This document shows positions 1-9,496 of a stretch of 62,301 nucleotides of DNA, in pieces. The notes under the pieces were generated by a model that saw only the letters and a list, made by a program, of their open reading frames with translations, had not been told where the DNA came from and did no database searches. How positions within the stretch are numbered: the first letter of the stretch is position 1; every line of letters starts with the position of its first letter. Both the position numbers and the translations under genes were made by a program. This DNA comes from an uncultured Oscillospiraceae bacterium (GTDB lineage: Bacteria; Bacillota; Clostridia; Oscillospirales; Oscillospiraceae), in assembly GCA_947630755.1 (NCBI GenBank), contig CANRIU010000009.1:1-62301 (forward strand). Direction: 5' to 3'.

Positions 1-705
1 ATGGTGGAGAAGGCCCGCCGGGAGGTGGACGCCACCATCAAGGCCGAGGGCGAGCGCGCCGTCTTTGAGACGGGCGTCCGGGGCCTGCACCCGGAGCTTG
101 TGAAGCTTCTGGGACGCATGAAGTACCGCACAAGCTACGGTCAGAACGTCCTCAATCACTCCAAGGAGGTCGCCTACATCGTCGGCCTTCTCGCCTCGGA
201 GCTGGGCGTGGACGTCGCCACCGCAAAGCGCGCCGGACTTCTCCACGACCTTGGAAAATCCGTTGACCACGAGATGGAGGGCAGCCACGTCCAGCTCGGC
301 GTGGAGCTGGCCCGCCGCTACCGTGAGTCGGAGGAGGTCATCCACGCCATCGAGGCCCACCACGGCGACGTGGAGCCTCACACCATAATCGCCTGTCTTG
401 TCCAGGCCGCGGACACCATCTCCGCCGCCCGCCCGGGAGCTCGCCGGGAGAATATCGAGAGCTACATCAAGCGCCTTGAGAAGCTTGAGGAGCTGACCTC
501 CTCCTTCAAGGGTGTGGAGACCAGCTACGCCATTCAGGCCGGCCGGGAGATACGCATCATGGTCAAGCCCGAGGAGGTGTCCGAGGACGAAATGGTCCTC
601 CTCGCCCGGGAGATTGCCAGAAAAATCGAGCAGGAGCTTGAGTACCCCGGCCAGATAAAGGTCAACCTCTTCCGGGAGACCAAGGCCGTCGAGTACGCGA
701 AATAA
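1..705 (+). CDS. rny: Ribonuclease Y, C-terminal part (5' end outside window)
   Basis: Membrane-associated endoribonuclease that starts mRNA decay in Firmicutes. The visible 234 residues carry the HD phosphohydrolase domain: His53, the HD pair in LLHDLGK (residues 80-86), His120/His121 and Asp138, all expected metal ligands. It ends with the family-typical tail [10 protein letters not shown]. RNase Y is normally about 510-520 residues, so the membrane anchor, coiled coil and KH domain lie upstream of the window; the ATG at position 1 is an internal methionine and not the start. It is followed by a convergent terminator region and gapA on the other strand. Confidence 0.95.
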   Translation: MVEKARREVDATIKAEGERAVFETGVRGLHPELVKLLGRMKYRTSYGQNVLNHSKEVAYIVGLLASELGVDVATAKRAGLLHDLGKSVDHEMEGSHVQLGVELARRYRESEEVIHAIEAHHGDVEPHTIIACLVQAADTISAARPGARRENIESYIKRLEKLEELTSSFKGVETSYAIQAGREIRIMVKPEEVSEDEMVLLAREIARKIEQELEYPGQIKVNLFRETKAVEYAK

Positions 706-726
706 TAAAAATAAAATAGTGATAAA

Positions 727-758
727 AGATTTCCCGGTACAAAAGTGCCGGGAAATCT
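727..758. terminator. Bidirectional hairpin between rny and gapA
   Basis: Arms 727-740 and 745-758 pair over 14 bp (one G-U) with an AAAA loop. On the minus strand the hairpin is followed by a T-rich run, on the plus strand by no clear T run, so it fits best as a second terminator for gapA with some effect on rny. Confidence 0.65.
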
Positions 759-787
759 TCCTGTCAAAATACTTACAGAGCAAAATA

Positions 788-816
788 AATCCCCGCCGGA
801 TGATCCGGCGGGGATT
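788..816. terminator. Bidirectional terminator hairpin after gapA
   Basis: A GC-rich stem (CCCCGCCGG, 791-799, with CCGGCGGGG, 805-813), extended by AAT/ATT on the outside. It is followed by ATTTTAT on the plus strand and ATTTATTTTG on the minus strand. It lies 19 nt after the gapA stop and can end transcripts from both sides. Confidence 0.8.
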
Positions 817-832
817 TTATCAGCCGATAAAA

Positions 833-1969
<1,137 letters not shown>

Positions 1970-2029
1970 TCATGTTTTATCATTATTTTTTTGCTGAATG
2001 AGCAAATTCATTATCTTGTCGTAAATTCA

Positions 2030-2058
2030 TTGAAAAAAATCGATTTTACTGTTATAAT
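2030..2058 (+). promoter_or_regulatory. Sigma-A type promoter for the kinase-like gene
   Basis: TTGAAA (2030-2035), a 17-nt spacer and a perfect TATAAT (2053-2058). The transcript would have a leader of about 125 nt before the ATG at 2193. Confidence 0.7.
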
Positions 2059-2192
2059 AACAAAAACACAGTGAAAATGCGTTAACGCGGCGGGCGTAAC
2101 CCTCCGCCGCCGTGGAAAAATGACTTTGACAATGCCGGCCAGGCTCCGGCGCAGATTTTTTGAGAGGAGGCCCCAGGGGGGCGCTGCCGGAA

Positions 2193-3260
2193 ATGATTAT
2201 AGAAGATAAGGATATTTTTACCCTGCTGGGCGCGCAGAGCGACCCCGCCGCCGCCGTGAGAGACGGCGTCGTGGTGTACTCAAACCACTCCGCCGAGAGC
2301 CTTATAATGCCGAAAATGACGGGCCGCCCCGCCGCGGCGCTCCTCCCGCCGGAGCTTCTCGGCCTCATCTCCGGCCCCTGCCGCATGGACGCAAGGCTCT
2401 TCGACGAGGACATGTCAGTATTCGTGATGGACCTCGACGGGCTTCGGATATTTATTTTTGACCCGCCCCTTACTGGGCTGGACGCCGCCGGGGCCGTGGC
2501 GGGCGCCATCGGCAGGGGCATTCGGGAGCAGCTCGCCGTGAGCGGGGCGAACCTCTCCCTCCTCGTCCGCCGGGCGATAGAGTCCTCCGATGTCGCCGCC
2601 ATCAACAACGCCTCAAAGCTCACCCGCTCCCTCACAAGGCTGGAGCGCCAGACGGATAATTCCGACAGGTACTTCCAGGACTACAAAATGACACCAAGCA
2701 GGAAGAAGATAGACCTTCTGCAGCTCATCGGTGATTTGGTGGCGGAGGTAAACACCCTCCCGCTGGAGCCGAAGATAAGCTTTGTGTCCCGCGTCGCCTC
2801 CATGCCCTTCCTCGCCGACGCGGACCTGATGCGCGTCGCCGTTTTGAATCTCCTGTCAAACAGCTTCAAGGCCGTCCGCTCCGGCGGCTCCATAACCGTG
2901 GAGTTCGGCAGCGCCTCCTCCCGGGTCATAACCGTGTCGGACACCGGCTCCGGCATCGAGGGCCTCGCCGGGGTGTTCACCGCCTTTGAGCGCCCCGCCG
3001 GGCTGTCCGCCCCGGGAGCCGGCACGGGCTTCGGGCTCTCCGTGGTGAGGAAGATAATGTCCCTCCACGGCGGCTGGGTGATGCTGGAGGCCCGCCCCGG
3101 CGGCGGGACCTGCGTCTCCCTGCGCTTCCCGTCCCCGGACCCCGCCCTGGACTCGATGCCCCTCAGTATGCCAGGGCCCAGCGAACCGCGCCTCTTCCTT
3201 CTGGAGCTGTCCGACGTCCTCCCGTCGGAGGCCTTCCGCGCGGCGCTGCTTGAGTCCTGA
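2193..3260 (+). CDS. Histidine-kinase-like ATPase, no obvious phosphoacceptor His
   Basis: Soluble protein of about 355 residues with a PAS-like N-terminal third and a clear C-terminal GHKL ATPase domain: N box (NLLSNSFKAV), G1 box (VSDTGSGI) and G2 box (GTGFGLSVVRK). No transmembrane segment is visible. Only two histidines occur in the whole protein, one in the PAS-like part (NHS) and one after the G2 box (LHGG), so the helical region before the N box lacks the usual H-box histidine. There is no response regulator next to it. Start choice is uncertain: a TTG at 2160 extends the frame, and AGGAGG at 2165-2170 is too far from the ATG at 2193. Function unknown; a sensor pseudokinase or non-classical kinase. 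Confidence 0.75.
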   Translation: MIIEDKDIFTLLGAQSDPAAAVRDGVVVYSNHSAESLIMPKMTGRPAAALLPPELLGLISGPCRMDARLFDEDMSVFVMDLDGLRIFIFDPPLTGLDAAGAVAGAIGRGIREQLAVSGANLSLLVRRAIESSDVAAINNASKLTRSLTRLERQTDNSDRYFQDYKMTPSRKKIDLLQLIGDLVAEVNTLPLEPKISFVSRVASMPFLADADLMRVAVLNLLSNSFKAVRSGGSITVEFGSASSRVITVSDTGSGIEGLAGVFTAFERPAGLSAPGAGTGFGLSVVRKIMSLHGGWVMLEARPGGGTCVSLRFPSPDPALDSMPLSMPGPSEPRLFLLELSDVLPSEAFRAALLES

Positions 3261-3340
3261 CCCCGGACCTCTCCCGCCTTGCCGCGCGGTCAGTCCGCGG
3301 ACTTGAAACCTGCAAAAAATATGATATGGTTTTTTACATG

Positions 3341-3373
3341 CAAAAATCCTCCGGCCCTGCCGGAGGATTTTTG
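3341..3373. terminator. Strong bidirectional terminator
   Basis: Arms 3341-3354 and 3360-3373 form a perfect 14-bp stem with a CCCTG loop, with A and T runs at the stem base. It serves the convergent kinase-like and HtrA genes. Confidence 0.85.
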
Positions 3374-3439
3374 CTTTGGACTGTCAAGGCCCTTTTGCCT
3401 TTTTTATCAGCTCTTTAATCGGGTTTTTTATCAGCTCTA

Positions 3440-5119
3440 TTACCATCCGAAGCCGTTGCCCCAGGGCCATGTATCCACGTCCTGCTGCTGGGTGACGGTG
3501 GGTTCCTCGATGAACTCCTGGAAGGTGATGGTGAGGTCAATGTACTCGCCCTGATTAATCTTCGCCCCGGTGCGGCGGTAGACGGTTATGGTGCTTGTCT
3601 CGCCGGGGGAGAAGCGGCGGAGGGCCATCTTCAGCTCATCCATGGTGGAGACGGTCTTGTCGTCAAGGGCGGTGATGATGTCGCCCTCCTGGATGCCCGC
3701 CTTGTCGGCGGCCTCGCCGGAGTTGACGGTGTCAACATAAACGCCCTCGGGGATGTTGTAGCGCTCCATCGCCGCCTGATTGAACACCTGGTCGGCGTTC
3801 ATGCCTGTGATGCCAAGGCCCGCGCTGGCGACGTGGCCCGTCTCCACAAGCTGCTTCGCGATGGTGATGGCGTCGTTTATCGGGATGGCAAAGCCGAGCC
3901 CCTCGATGCCGCTGTCCGCATCGGCGTACTTTGCGGCGACAACGCCGATAACCTCGCCGCGGGTGTTATACACCGGGCCGCCGGAGTTTCCGTGGTTCAC
4001 CGCCGCGGAGATCTGGAACATATTGATTGATGTCTGGGACCCGGTTATGTCGTCCTGAGTCGTTATGACCCGGTCCTGGGCGCTGACTATGCCCGGGGTC
4101 ATTGTGTACTCAAGCTCCCCGAGGGGGTTGCCCACGGCGTAGACCCACTCGCCAACGAGCATCTTGTCGGAGTCGCCGAGCTTCACGGGGCTCAGGCCCT
4201 CGGCGTCGATCTTTATTACGGCGATGTCGTTGGACTCCACATAGCCGATTATCTCCGCCGGGTACTTTGTGCCGTCCTGGGTGAGGACGGTGAGCTCTCC
4301 GCCGTAGACGACGGCGTAGCTTATGACGTGGTAGTTTGTGAGGATGTAGCCGTCCTCACTGATAATGAAGCCGGAGCCGGACACGGCCCGGGTGGAGGTC
4401 TGACCGAACACGTTGGTGGTGAGGCTGGTGTTCACGCCCACGACCTGCTGGCAGGCGAGCTTGTATATCTCATTGCCTGTGAGCTCGCTGCCTGTGACGG
4501 GGGGGAGGGTGGCGGAGTCCTCGCCGCTGCTGATGGGCTCGCTGCTGCCGACGGTCTCGCTGCCGAACACGACCTGCTTGCCGCCGATGTCTTCGGTGTG
4601 GTGGTCGAACATATAGTCAACTACCAGCCAGCTCGCAGCTCCGGCGGCGAGGGCGCAGACGAGGACGAGGCAGGCGGCTCTCAAAAAGCCGTGGCGCTTG
4701 TGGGCCTTCTTTTTCTTCTTGGGCGGCTCCTCCGGCTCCGGGGGCACGTTGGGCGTGCCGTAGGCGTAGCGGCCCGGGGTGTAGGCGTCCGGGTCGATGC
4801 CGGAGGCGCGCTCATACACGGGGTCGCTCCAGCTCTGGCGCTCGTCCTCCACGCTGTAGGGCTGGACGGGCTGGGGTGTCGGCTGGGGGGCAGCCTCGGG
4901 CTGAGGCGCCGGCTGGACCACAGGCTGAGCTGCCTGCTGGACCTCCGGCTGGGGCTGGGGCGTCGGCTGGGCCACAGGCTGAGCTGCCTGCTGGACCTCC
5001 GGCTGGGGCTGGGGGATCGGCTGCTCCGCCGCGGCGGGGGATTGGACAACGTCCTCCGGCGCTCCGTTCACGGGGAGGGAGCCGTTGGACATGGGATCAC
5101 AGTTTTCATCATAGCTCAT
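3440..5119 (-). CDS. HtrA/DegP-type membrane-anchored serine protease
   Basis: Quality-control protease acting on misfolded exported proteins at the outer face of the membrane. The 559 residues comprise a Pro/Gln-rich cytoplasmic N-terminal region with an 18-residue repeat (about 37-90), a lysine-rich stretch, one membrane segment (about 146-168), a trypsin-like domain with His264 (TNYHV), Asp298 (SNDIAV) and Ser379 (HGNSGGPV), and a C-terminal PDZ domain (about 450-545). The ATG at 5119 follows AAGGAGCG. The layout matches HtrA/YyxA-type proteases of Firmicutes, though the long repeat-bearing cytoplasmic tail is unusual. Confidence 0.93.
   Translation of the reverse strand: MSYDENCDPMSNGSLPVNGAPEDVVQSPAAAEQPIPQPQPEVQQAAQPVAQPTPQPQPEVQQAAQPVVQPAPQPEAAPQPTPQPVQPYSVEDERQSWSDPVYERASGIDPDAYTPGRYAYGTPNVPPEPEEPPKKKKKAHKRHGFLRAACLVLVCALAAGAASWLVVDYMFDHHTEDIGGKQVVFGSETVGSSEPISSGEDSATLPPVTGSELTGNEIYKLACQQVVGVNTSLTTNVFGQTSTRAVSGSGFIISEDGYILTNYHVISYAVVYGGELTVLTQDGTKYPAEIIGYVESNDIAVIKIDAEGLSPVKLGDSDKMLVGEWVYAVGNPLGELEYTMTPGIVSAQDRVITTQDDITGSQTSINMFQISAAVNHGNSGGPVYNTRGEVIGVVAAKYADADSGIEGLGFAIPINDAITIAKQLVETGHVASAGLGITGMNADQVFNQAAMERYNIPEGVYVDTVNSGEAADKAGIQEGDIITALDDKTVSTMDELKMALRRFSPGETSTITVYRRTGAKINQGEYIDLTITFQEFIEEPTVTQQQDVDTWPWGNGFGW
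4921..5028. repeat. 54-bp tandem repeat inside the HtrA gene
   Basis: Two near-identical 54-bp units (from 4921 and 4975) encode the 18-residue unit QPQPEVQQAAQPVAQPTP in the cytoplasmic tail of the protease. Partial Pro/Gln copies follow. Such a unit can change copy number by slippage. Confidence 0.8.
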
Positions 5120-5225
5120 GGAAATCGCTCCTTTTCGGGGCCTTTCGCCCCCTGGAATGGTTATATACTACCCCCATTTTATGTCTAATTCGTGTACAAA
5201 GTAAAAATAATCTTAAAATAGGGGA

Positions 5226-5254
5226 TTTAATTTTTATGAACCGGGTGATATACT
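5226..5254 (+). promoter_or_regulatory. Probable uvrA promoter
   Basis: TTTAAT (5226-5231), 17-nt spacer, and an extended -10 TGATATACT (hexamer 5249-5254). It lies about 37 nt upstream of the uvrA ATG. No SOS box was recognised with confidence. Confidence 0.55.
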
Positions 5255-5290
5255 TAGTAGGCAATTTTCGCACCGAGTGAGGTCATAGTC

Positions 5291-8158
5291 ATGCGCGACA
5301 GTATATTCATAAAGGGCGCCAGAGAGAACAACCTTAAAAATATTGACCTTGAACTGCCACGGGACAAGCTCGTTGTCCTGACGGGGCTCTCTGGCTCCGG
5401 CAAGTCGAGCCTCGCCTTCGACACCATATACGCCGAGGGGCAGAGACGGTATGTGGAGTCCCTCTCCGCCTACGCGAGGCAGTTTTTGGGGCAGAAGGAG
5501 AAGCCGGATGTGGACTCCATCGACGGGCTCTCCCCCGCCATATCCATAGATCAGAAAACGACCAACAATAATCCCCGGTCCACCGTGGGGACGGTGACGG
5601 AGATTTACGACTACTTAAGACTTCTGTACGCGAATGTGGGCATACCCCACTGCCCCAAATGCGGCAAGGAGATACGCCAGCAGACCGTGGACCAGGTGGT
5701 GGACCAGATAATGGCAATGCCGGAGGGCACGCGGATAATGGTGATGGCCCCGGTGATACGCGACCGCAAGGGCGAGCACGCGAAGGTGCTGGAGGACGCC
5801 AAAAAAAGCGGCTACGTCCGCGTCAGGGTGGACGGGCAGATATACGATCTGTCGGAGGAGATAAAGCTTGAGAAGAACAAAAAGCACAAAATAGCCGTGG
5901 TGGTGGACCGCCTTGTGGTGCGGGAGGGGATCCAGCAGCGCCTCACCGACTCCGTGGAGACGGCCTCGGCCCTCGCCGGGGGGATAGTTGTGGTGAACAT
6001 CCCGGAGGAGGACCGGGACGTTACCTTCTCCCAGAACTACGCCTGCGAGGACTGCGGGATCTCCATAGAGGAGATGTCGCCCCGGTTTTTCTCCTTCAAC
6101 GCGCCGCTGGGCGCCTGCCCGGAGTGCTCCGGCCTTGGCGTGCAGAGGCAGGTGGACCCGAGCATAATCATGCCGAATATGACGCTGTCCATTCTGGATG
6201 GAGGGATCCAGGCCAGCGGCTGGGGAAACATTAAAAACGACTCCATCGCCATGATGTATTTCAGCGCCCTCTCAAAGCGGTACAACTTCCGGCTGGACGC
6301 GCCGCTGCGGGACCTGCCTGACGAGGTCATCGACGTGCTGCTCTACGGCACCAGGGGCGAGGCGCTGACGCTGACATACACCACCGACCGGGGAAAGACG
6401 ACGATGACCCGGCCCTTCGAGGGGATAATCTCAAACCTTGAGCGGCGGTACAGGGAGTCAAACTCCATATACGCCAAGTGGGACCTGGAGCAGTACATGA
6501 CCGACCACGACTGCCCGGCCTGCCACGGAAAGCGGCTGCGGCCCGAGGTGCTGGCGGTAACGGTGGGGGGAAAGAACATATCCGAGCTGTGCGAGATGTC
6601 CGTCACCGACGCCCTTAAATTTCTGGACGAGACCCAGGTGACCTTCACCGAAAAGGAGCACATGATAGCCGACAGGATCCTCAAGGAGATACGGGACAGG
6701 CTGGGATTTCTGGAGAGCGTGGGCTTACAGTACCTGACCATGTCCCGCTCCGCCGGGACCCTCTCCGGCGGGGAGAGCCAGAGGATAAGGCTGGCGACCC
6801 AGATAGGTTCCAGCCTCATGGGGGTGCTCTACATTCTGGACGAGCCCTCCATCGGCCTTCACCAGCGGGACAACGCCAAGCTCATCGCCACGCTGGAGCG
6901 GCTGCGGGATCTGGGCAACACGCTTTTGGTGGTGGAGCACGACGAGGACACCATGCTGGCATCCGACTACATCGTGGACATCGGCCCGGGGGCGGGGGTC
7001 CACGGGGGCGAGGTGGTGTTCGCCGGGACGCCGGAGGAGATAAAACGGAGCGAGAGGTCCATCACAGGCCAGTACCTCTCCGGCAGGAAATTCATCCCCA
7101 TCCCGGAAAAGCGCCGCAAAGGCAGCGGGAAGCTGCTGCGGATAACTGGCGCCGGGGAGAACAACCTTAAAAACATCGACGTGGACATACCTCTTGGGAC
7201 AATGACGGCGGTGACGGGGGTGTCCGGCTCCGGGAAGTCCAGCCTTGTCACCGAGGTCATATACAAGACCCTCGCGGCGGAGCTGAACCGGGCGCGGATA
7301 CGCCCGGGAAAGCACACGGGCATATTCGGGCTTGAGCACCTCGACAAGGTGATAGACATCGACCAGTCCCCCATAGGCCGCTCCCCGCGGTCAAACCCCG
7401 CCACCTACACCGGGGTGTTCAACGACATCCGCGCCCTCTTCGCCCAGACGCCGGATGCCCGGGCCAGAGGCTACGGCGCGGGGCGGTTCAGCTTCAACGT
7501 TCGGGGCGGCAGGTGCGAGGCCTGCCAGGGAGACGGGCTTATCAAAATCGAGATGCACTTTCTGCCGGATATATACGTTCCCTGCGAGGTCTGCAAGGGC
7601 AGGCGCTACAACAGGGAGACGCTGGAGGTCAGGTACAAGGGCAAAAATATAAACGAGGTCCTCAACATGACCGTGGACGAGGCGGCGGAGTTTTTCGAGA
7701 ACGTGCCGAAGATAGCGGACCGCCTCCGGACCCTCCAGGACGTGGGGCTGGGGTATGTGAAGCTGGGCCAGCCCAGCACCACCCTCTCCGGCGGCGAGGC
7801 GCAGAGGGTGAAGCTCGCCACGGAGCTTTCAAAGCGCTCCACGGGGGCGACCTTCTATGTCCTTGACGAGCCCACCACGGGCCTCCACACCGACGACGTG
7901 CGAAAGCTCATCGACGTGTTGAACCGCCTTGTGGACGCGGGCAACACGGTGGTGGTGATTGAGCACAATCTGGATGTGATAAAGGTCGCGGACCACATAA
8001 TCGACCTCGGCCCCGAGGGCGGGGACGGCGGCGGGCAGGTGGTTTTCACCGGGACGCCTGACGAGTGCGCCCTGTGCGGGGAGAGCTACACGGGACAGGA
8101 GCTGAAAAAATACTTCGACTCCCACCCAAACCAGCGCGGGAAAAAGAGCGGAGAGTAA
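5291..8158 (+). CDS. uvrA: UvrABC excinuclease subunit A
   Basis: DNA-damage recognition ATPase of nucleotide excision repair; it loads UvrB (encoded at 52799-54766). The 955 residues match the usual length. Two ABC modules are visible: Walker [10 protein letters not shown] near residue 33 and GVSGSGKSS near 640, two signature stretches ([18 protein letters not shown]) and Walker B segments ([18 protein letters not shown]). Zinc-binding CxxC pairs are present (CPKC, CEDC with CPEC, CEAC with CEVC). The gene is separate from uvrB here, whereas many Firmicutes carry them as uvrBA. Confidence 0.98.
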   Translation: MRDSIFIKGARENNLKNIDLELPRDKLVVLTGLSGSGKSSLAFDTIYAEGQRRYVESLSAYARQFLGQKEKPDVDSIDGLSPAISIDQKTTNNNPRSTVGTVTEIYDYLRLLYANVGIPHCPKCGKEIRQQTVDQVVDQIMAMPEGTRIMVMAPVIRDRKGEHAKVLEDAKKSGYVRVRVDGQIYDLSEEIKLEKNKKHKIAVVVDRLVVREGIQQRLTDSVETASALAGGIVVVNIPEEDRDVTFSQNYACEDCGISIEEMSPRFFSFNAPLGACPECSGLGVQRQVDPSIIMPNMTLSILDGGIQASGWGNIKNDSIAMMYFSALSKRYNFRLDAPLRDLPDEVIDVLLYGTRGEALTLTYTTDRGKTTMTRPFEGIISNLERRYRESNSIYAKWDLEQYMTDHDCPACHGKRLRPEVLAVTVGGKNISELCEMSVTDALKFLDETQVTFTEKEHMIADRILKEIRDRLGFLESVGLQYLTMSRSAGTLSGGESQRIRLATQIGSSLMGVLYILDEPSIGLHQRDNAKLIATLERLRDLGNTLLVVEHDEDTMLASDYIVDIGPGAGVHGGEVVFAGTPEEIKRSERSITGQYLSGRKFIPIPEKRRKGSGKLLRITGAGENNLKNIDVDIPLGTMTAVTGVSGSGKSSLVTEVIYKTLAAELNRARIRPGKHTGIFGLEHLDKVIDIDQSPIGRSPRSNPATYTGVFNDIRALFAQTPDARARGYGAGRFSFNVRGGRCEACQGDGLIKIEMHFLPDIYVPCEVCKGRRYNRETLEVRYKGKNINEVLNMTVDEAAEFFENVPKIADRLRTLQDVGLGYVKLGQPSTTLSGGEAQRVKLATELSKRSTGATFYVLDEPTTGLHTDDVRKLIDVLNRLVDAGNTVVVIEHNLDVIKVADHIIDLGPEGGDGGGQVVFTGTPDECALCGESYTGQELKKYFDSHPNQRGKKSGE

Positions 8159-8164
8159 AAAAGG

Positions 8165-8190
8165 ACCCGTCGGCAATCATGCCGACGGGT
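8165..8190 (+). terminator. Hairpin after uvrA
   Basis: ACCCGTCGGCA (8165-8175) pairs perfectly with TGCCGACGGGT (8180-8190). No T run follows on the plus strand, but A-rich DNA precedes it, so it would terminate better from the minus strand. Confidence 0.5.
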
Positions 8191-8284
8191 GATAATGCAA
8201 AAAACCATGCCTGACCCAATTTGATGAAGCCGGGGCTGCATGACAGCTCATGAGGCATACATCGTCCTGACAAGCGGGGATCGA

Positions 8285-8461
8285 TCAGTCCCGCTTATCC
8301 CTGTTTTCCCTGATACTGCGCAATATGCAAAGTCCCATCGCCAATATGGGCAGCAGCAGTCTAAAGCACAAAAAACCCTCTGGACTGAAACCGATATTCG
8401 CGTCTAAAAGCAGGCCGACAACCCATGCTGTCAATGTAGAGACTACCGCTATAATATACAT
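8285..8461 (-). CDS. Small two-helix membrane protein
   Basis: A 58-residue protein starting MYIIAVVST, with two hydrophobic segments (about residues 2-20 and 30-48) and a charged C-terminal tail (RSIRENRDKRD). The ATG at 8461 has AAGGA about 10 nt upstream. A longer in-frame version would read through the palindromic module at 8524-8674 and is unlikely to be real. No family was recognised; coding status rests on the frame, start signal and membrane-like pattern. Confidence 0.45.
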   Translation of the reverse strand: MYIIAVVSTLTAWVVGLLLDANIGFSPEGFLCFRLLLPILAMGLCILRSIRENRDKRD

Positions 8462-8523
8462 AAAACCACATCCTTCATAAACAGCGATTCGTCGAGCGGC
8501 CGCCCGCCCGGCATTTAATACTA

Positions 8524-8674
8524 TTCTCCAATAAAAAGTAGACTTTTTATTGGAGAAGCGCCGCTTACGCGTCGCTCTTTTTGGAGGCAAAGCCGCCAAA
8601 AAGTCGTCTCATACGATCTTCTACGCGCTTCGCGCTATAAAAAGTAGACATTTTAATATGTCTACTTTTTATAG
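8524..8674. repeat. Palindromic intergenic module (three hairpins)
   Basis: The non-coding stretch 8462-8885 is dominated by inverted repeats. A 15-bp perfect hairpin (8524-8538 with 8543-8557) and a 17-bp perfect hairpin (8635-8651 with 8658-8674) flank a central hairpin (about 8577-8602, TTTTTGGAGGC with its near complement). Both end hairpins contain the same 13-mer ATAAAAAGTAGAC (8531-8543 and 8637-8649), a direct repeat bracketing about 93 bp. It resembles a miniature mobile element. Confidence 0.6.
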
Positions 8675-8729
8675 AAGACCAGTATAACATTGTACCACCC
8701 AAATGAGCAGAAATCTACCGTCCGTTAAG

Positions 8730-8757
8730 GTGACCGTCCACTTTTGTGGGCGGTCAC
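8730..8757. other. Isolated hairpin in the 8.5-8.9 kb intergenic region
   Basis: GTGACCGTCCAC (8730-8741) and GTGGGCGGTCAC (8746-8757) pair around a TTTT loop with one wobble or mismatch. No T run follows; role unknown. Confidence 0.5.
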
Positions 8758-8788
8758 TCAGCTTTGTGCCATTTTTCCCCCGCGCCCC

Positions 8789-8823
8789 CTGTCGGAAAAG
8801 CCCGTCAGGGATTTTTCGGGCAG
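8789..8823. repeat. Structured repeat family, head hairpin (degenerate copy)
   Basis: CTGTCGGAAAAGCCC ... GGGATTTTTCGGGCAG forms an imperfect stem that shares the head motif of the element at 31885-32088. It lies downstream of the CBS-domain gene. Confidence 0.55.
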
Positions 8824-8885
8824 TCTAACGCCCTGGATGGGCCCTTCGGCCCTTCCGGGGCGCTTCTCTCTCTGTTTTGGGCTCG

Positions 8886-9314
8886 TCAGCCCTCCTTGAA
8901 GCTCTCCTCCAGTACCACCTCACGGCCCGCCAGCTCCGCGATAATCGCCCGGCGGGTGACGATGCCGCAAAGGCACCCCCTGTCGTCCACAATGGGCACG
9001 AAGTTCTGCTTCAGAGCGGAGTCTATAAGGTCGTCCTCACTGGCGGTTATGGGTATGGGCGGGCAGAAGTCCCGGCGCATGATCTCCCCCACCGTGACGC
9101 CCCTCCCCCCGTCGGCGTCTATGCCCCCGGCGGAGACTATGTACCTCAAAAAGTCCCTGTCGTTGACGCATCCCATGAATTTGCCCGAGCTGTCCAGCAC
9201 CGGAATGGCCGTGTAGCCGTGGCGGTGCATGACCTCCACCCCCTGCCGGACAGAATCCTTCTCGTCAAGGCATACCGTCAGGGCCTTGGGCACCATGATT
9301 TTGGCGATGTTCAC
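8886..9314 (-). CDS. Protein with two CBS domains
   Basis: A 142-residue cytosolic protein made of a tandem CBS (Bateman) pair, about residues 7-60 and 80-135, the fold that senses adenine nucleotides. Typical motifs are present (GYTAIPVLDSSGKFMG; FVPIVDDRGCLCGIVT). The frame can begin at a GTG at 9332, but the GTG at 9314 (VNIAKIM) has GGAGGA 6-7 nt upstream and is preferred. The bound ligand and partner cannot be told from sequence; nothing else is fused to it. Confidence 0.88.
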   Translation of the reverse strand: MNIAKIMVPKALTVCLDEKDSVRQGVEVMHRHGYTAIPVLDSSGKFMGCVNDRDFLRYIVSAGGIDADGGRGVTVGEIMRRDFCPPIPITASEDDLIDSALKQNFVPIVDDRGCLCGIVTRRAIIAELAGREVVLEESFKEG

Positions 9315-9341
9315 TTTCGCTCCTCCGTTCACATTGTTGTG

Positions 9342-9369
9342 CTTATATTAAACCACCAAATTGTTACAA
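9342..9369 (-). promoter_or_regulatory. Probable promoter of the CBS-domain gene
   Basis: On the minus strand TTGTAA (9364-9369), 16-nt spacer and TATAAG (9342-9347), about 28 nt before the chosen start codon. Confidence 0.55.
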
Positions 9370-9410
9370 GGTCATGTCTAATTTACGTTATTCACAAATT
9401 GTTTAAAAGC

Positions 9411-9439
9411 TTGACGCCGGACCGCCCGGGTATTAAAAT
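9411..9439 (+). promoter_or_regulatory. mnmG promoter
   Basis: TTGACG (9411-9416), 17-nt spacer, TAAAAT (9434-9439). The transcript would start near 9446 and give a leader of about 50 nt. Confidence 0.65.
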
Positions 9440-9496
9440 GATAAAAAATTCATCTGTCTATGCCGCCGGGCGGCGCATTCTGGAGGAGATATTGAA

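Noticed and set aside
4328-5188. 286-residue plus-strand frame opposite htrA
   Set aside because: Gly/Leu/Ala-rich translation of the antisense of a repeat-bearing gene; no ribosome binding site.
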